From assembly GCA_025355035.1 (NCBI GenBank), contig JANXLS010000237.1, positions 1 through 8,745 of the forward strand: a DNA stretch of 8,745 nt, given 5' to 3'. This stretch comes from Planctomycetota bacterium. GTDB taxonomy: Bacteria; Planctomycetota; SZUA-567; H5-PLA8. The stretch's first letter is position 1, and the number at the start of each line of letters is the position of its first letter. Under the pieces are notes generated by a model. That model made no database searches. It saw only the letters and a program-made list of their open reading frames with translations, and was not told where the DNA came from. The position numbers were made by a program, and so were the translations under genes. Shown here piece after piece: positions 6,369 through 8,745 of the stretch.

Positions 6369-8648
6369 ATGACAAACTCCTTTGAAACATTCTCCCCCGG
6401 CACCGGCACCAACGAACTCCTCGCGAGACCGTTGCAGTTCTTCAAGGGCGTTGGCCCTGTGAAAGCCAACCTCCTCGCGCGTCTGGATCTGCACACCGTC
6501 CAAGACCTGCTCTTCCATTTCCCAACAGCTCACAAAGATCGCGCCAGCGTCACGCCGATCCGTCACCTCCAAGCCGGAAAAGATCAGAACGTCGTCGCCC
6601 AGATCATCGACCTCACCGCCAAGCGCTTCAACGGCAAGGAACAGATCTGTGCCTACCTGATGGACGCGGCCGGCGATCAGATCAAAGCCGTCTGGTGGAA
6701 TCCTTGGGTCGCAGACAAATTGACACCCAACCATTGGGGTTTTTTCACAGGAAAGACATCGACGTTCGGCGCACAACGGCAACTCAACGCCCCCGAATTC
6801 GAAGTCTTCGACGATGACGAATTCGACAAATCCTCCGGAGCCGTCGCGACCGGCCCCAGCTTCGGCCGCATCGTTCCTGTCTACAATCTCCGCCCGAAAC
6901 ACCGGACGCCCGACGGCCAGGAATTGCCCGACATTCGCATCAATCAAAACGCCCTGCGCAAGTTCGTCTGGGACGCGCTTGAACTCGGCGCCGCGCAACA
7001 ACTCCGCGACCAATTGCCCGAATCAGTCCGGGACGATTTCAATCTCATGCCGCTGCCTGAAGCTGTCCGCCAATTCCATTTCCCCGATTCGTTCGACGCC
7101 TTAAAAGAAGCCCGCCGCCGCCTCGTCTTCGAAGAACTCTTCATCGTTTCCATCGGCGTCGCGCTGCGTCGAGCTCAAATCGAACGCGCCGCCGTCTCCA
7201 CGCGTCTGCCATTGGTCCCGGCGATCCTAAAACGCATCCACGCGCGACTCCCGTTTACACTTACTGAAACGCAATCCAACGCCTTCGATCAGATCGCCGC
7301 CGACATGGCGCGCACGACGCCGATGAACCGCTTGCTCCAGGGCGACGTCGGCAGCGGGAAAACCGCCGTCGCCGTCGCCGCACTCCTGCTCTGCGTCGCG
7401 CACGGACACCAAGCCGTCTTGCTCGCGCCGACCGAAGCGCTCGCGACGCAACATCACCGAACGCTGACGAAACTCCTCGAAAATTCGCGCGTCGAAATCG
7501 CCCTGCTGCGCGGGGGCATCACCCCCCACGCGCGCCGGGAATTCCTCGAAAAACTCCGCGCTGGAGCACTCCACATCGCCATCGGCACACACGCTCTTTT
7601 GGAACCCGGCGTCATCTTCCAATCGCTCGCATTGGCTGTCGTCGACGAACAGCACAAATTCGGCGTCGCCCAACGCATGGCCCTCCGTGCGAAAGGTCGC
7701 GCGCCCCACGTCTTGGTCATGACCGCTACACCCATTCCCCGCACCGTCACCCTGACATTGTATGGCGATCTCGATGTCTCCATTCTCGATCAATCTCCGC
7801 CCGGACGCGGCGAAATCATCACCCGTTGGCTGAACGAAGCCGACCGCCCGAAGGCCTACAAATACATCCTCGACGAAGCAAAAAAAGGCCATTCCACTTA
7901 CATCGTCCTGCCGCGCATCCTCGGCGAATCCACCGCCGATGCCGAACCCGATCCGTTCTCTGATGCAAACTATCCTGAGACACCACCGAAAAAGAAGAAG
8001 AAAGCGCGCCTACCCAAACCCGGCCAAGCAAAATTATGGACCGACGTAAAAGGTGCGGAAGAAGAATTCGAACGCATCAAAGAACATCTTCCGACACTCA
8101 AAGTCGAGCTTTTGCACGGTCGCTTATCGCCGGCGGAAAAGCAGCGCGTCCTTGCCTTGCTGGCCGAAGCGAAAATCGACGTACTCGTCAGTACACAAGT
8201 CATCGAAGTCGGCATCGACTTGCCGACTGCAACCGTCATGGTGATCGAAAACGCCGAACGCTTTGGTCTCTCATCGCTGCATCAATTGCGCGGACGCGTC
8301 GGCAGAAGCGAACGCAAATCGTTCTGCGTTTTCTTCAGCGACACCCTCACGGAAGAGGGCGAGGAGCGATTAAAAGCCTTCGAAAAAACGCGCAACGGTT
8401 TCGAAATCGCCGAAACTGATTTCAAATTGCGCGGCCCCGGCCAATTCTTCGGCACACGCCAGAGCGGCATGCCCGAACTCAAAGTCGCCGACCTGCTTCA
8501 CGACGTTGCCATCCTCGCCCAAGCTCGCGACGCCGCGTTCAAAACCGTCCGCTCCGACGCATCCCTCGTCAAACCCGAACACGCGCCGCTGAAAAAGCGC
8601 GTCATCCAAGTCCTCGGCCCCCGCCTCGGCTTGATCGACGTCGGTTAG
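6369..8648 (+). CDS. recG: ATP-dependent DNA helicase RecG
   Basis: RecG remodels stalled replication forks and Holliday junctions using ATP. The 759-residue product begins with a helix-hairpin-helix-like element (FFKGVGPVKANLLARL, 24-39) leading into the wedge domain that binds branched DNA. Helicase motifs follow in order: Walker A GDVGSGKT (325-332), APTEAL (353-358), DEQH (426-429), TATPIPRT (452-459), STQVIEVGID (608-617) and QLRGRVGR (639-646). The RecG-type end with DFKLRGPGQFFGTRQSG (684-700) is intact. It is longer than E. coli RecG (693), largely because of an acidic, Pro-rich then Lys-rich insertion at about 521-560 in the second helicase domain, including five lysines at 541-545. 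The ATG at 6369 lacks a clear ribosome site, but the next residues already lead into the conserved domain. It is monocistronic as far as seen. Confidence 0.96.
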   Translation: MTNSFETFSPGTGTNELLARPLQFFKGVGPVKANLLARLDLHTVQDLLFHFPTAHKDRASVTPIRHLQAGKDQNVVAQIIDLTAKRFNGKEQICAYLMDAAGDQIKAVWWNPWVADKLTPNHWGFFTGKTSTFGAQRQLNAPEFEVFDDDEFDKSSGAVATGPSFGRIVPVYNLRPKHRTPDGQELPDIRINQNALRKFVWDALELGAAQQLRDQLPESVRDDFNLMPLPEAVRQFHFPDSFDALKEARRRLVFEELFIVSIGVALRRAQIERAAVSTRLPLVPAILKRIHARLPFTLTETQSNAFDQIAADMARTTPMNRLLQGDVGSGKTAVAVAALLLCVAHGHQAVLLAPTEALATQHHRTLTKLLENSRVEIALLRGGITPHARREFLEKLRAGALHIAIGTHALLEPGVIFQSLALAVVDEQHKFGVAQRMALRAKGRAPHVLVMTATPIPRTVTLTLYGDLDVSILDQSPPGRGEIITRWLNEADRPKAYKYILDEAKKGHSTYIVLPRILGESTADAEPDPFSDANYPETPPKKKKKARLPKPGQAKLWTDVKGAEEEFERIKEHLPTLKVELLHGRLSPAEKQRVLALLAEAKIDVLVSTQVIEVGIDLPTATVMVIENAERFGLSSLHQLRGRVGRSERKSFCVFFSDTLTEEGEERLKAFEKTRNGFEIAETDFKLRGPGQFFGTRQSGMPELKVADLLHDVAILAQARDAAFKTVRSDASLVKPEHAPLKKRVIQVLGPRLGLIDVG

Positions 8649-8657
8649 CATCAAGCG

Positions 8658-8745
8658 TCAACCACACCCGCACGATCCACCGGGCGTGCAACCACCGCCT
8701 TGCGTCGCGCTTCCGTTGTACCAAACCCCCATCCCGCGATACTCC
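8658..8745 (-). CDS. 3' end of an unidentified gene with Cys/Gly-rich tail
   Basis: The minus strand holds 28 open codons ending in TGA at 8658-8660, with the gene continuing past the window edge. The last residues read QGGGCTPGGSCGCG, three cysteines in a glycine-rich tail, which could bind metal or simply be a flexible end. All three minus-strand frames are open over this short stretch. This one is preferred because its composition is protein-like, whereas one alternative is dominated by Arg and Trp. It converges on recG with only 9 bp between the stops, and no terminator hairpin is seen there. I do not recognise the family. Confidence 0.45.
   Translation of the reverse strand, partial: EYRGMGVWYNGSATQGGGCTPGGSCGCG

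Noticed and set aside
6271..6390. Extension of the rhodanese frame to 6390, overlapping recG
   Set aside because: It would bury the signal peptide inside the protein and overlap the recG start on the other strand.
1..8745. CRISPR array, tRNA, rRNA, phage or defence genes
   Set aside because: No regularly spaced repeats, cloverleaf-like sequence or recognisable proteins of these kinds were found on either strand.

Overview
The window reads as a bacterial chromosome segment made mainly of housekeeping genes. Four complete genes lie on the minus strand, one complete gene lies on the plus strand, and the 3' end of a sixth gene is cut by the right edge. The moderately GC-rich coding sequence, the protein style (a stand-alone PTS enzyme I, an RNase H-like nuclease with an N-terminal helix-hairpin-helix-like segment, a GluRS and a RecG with lineage-type insertions) and the repeat-rich intergenic gaps suggest a member of the PVC group, perhaps Verrucomicrobiota. 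That placement is inference from overall resemblance, not from a marker gene.

Layout, left to right. Positions 1-314 hold no gene: a fragment of an intergenic repeat at the very edge, a 14-bp perfect palindrome, and two adjacent inverted repeats just beyond the ptsI stop. Then come ptsI (315-2066, minus) with a plausible promoter and 5' leader hairpin, a cluster of CTTTGC repeats (2205-2247), and a DEDD-type exonuclease (2278-3132, minus). A 412-bp gene-free gap (3133-3544) follows, holding a second copy of the edge repeat and a 162-bp palindromic, MITE-like element. After it come gltX (3545-5131, minus), a secreted tandem-rhodanese protein that lacks the catalytic cysteine (5284-6270, minus), a 98-bp divergent promoter gap, recG (6369-8648, plus), and a convergent partial gene with a Cys/Gly-rich tail (8658-8745, minus).

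The genes do not form an obvious pathway. gltX serves translation, recG serves recombination and fork repair, the exonuclease probably acts on nucleic acid, ptsI starts a phosphorelay, and the rhodanese-like protein acts outside the cytoplasm. Gaps of 150-410 bp between the minus-strand genes suggest mostly separate transcription units.

No defence island, phage, CRISPR array or unknown gene cluster is visible, and I do not see evidence for a new multi-gene system. The points most worth a second look are the palindromic element, the Cys-to-Asp change in the rhodanese active loop, the repeat pair flanking the ptsI/exonuclease block, and the insertions in GluRS and RecG.
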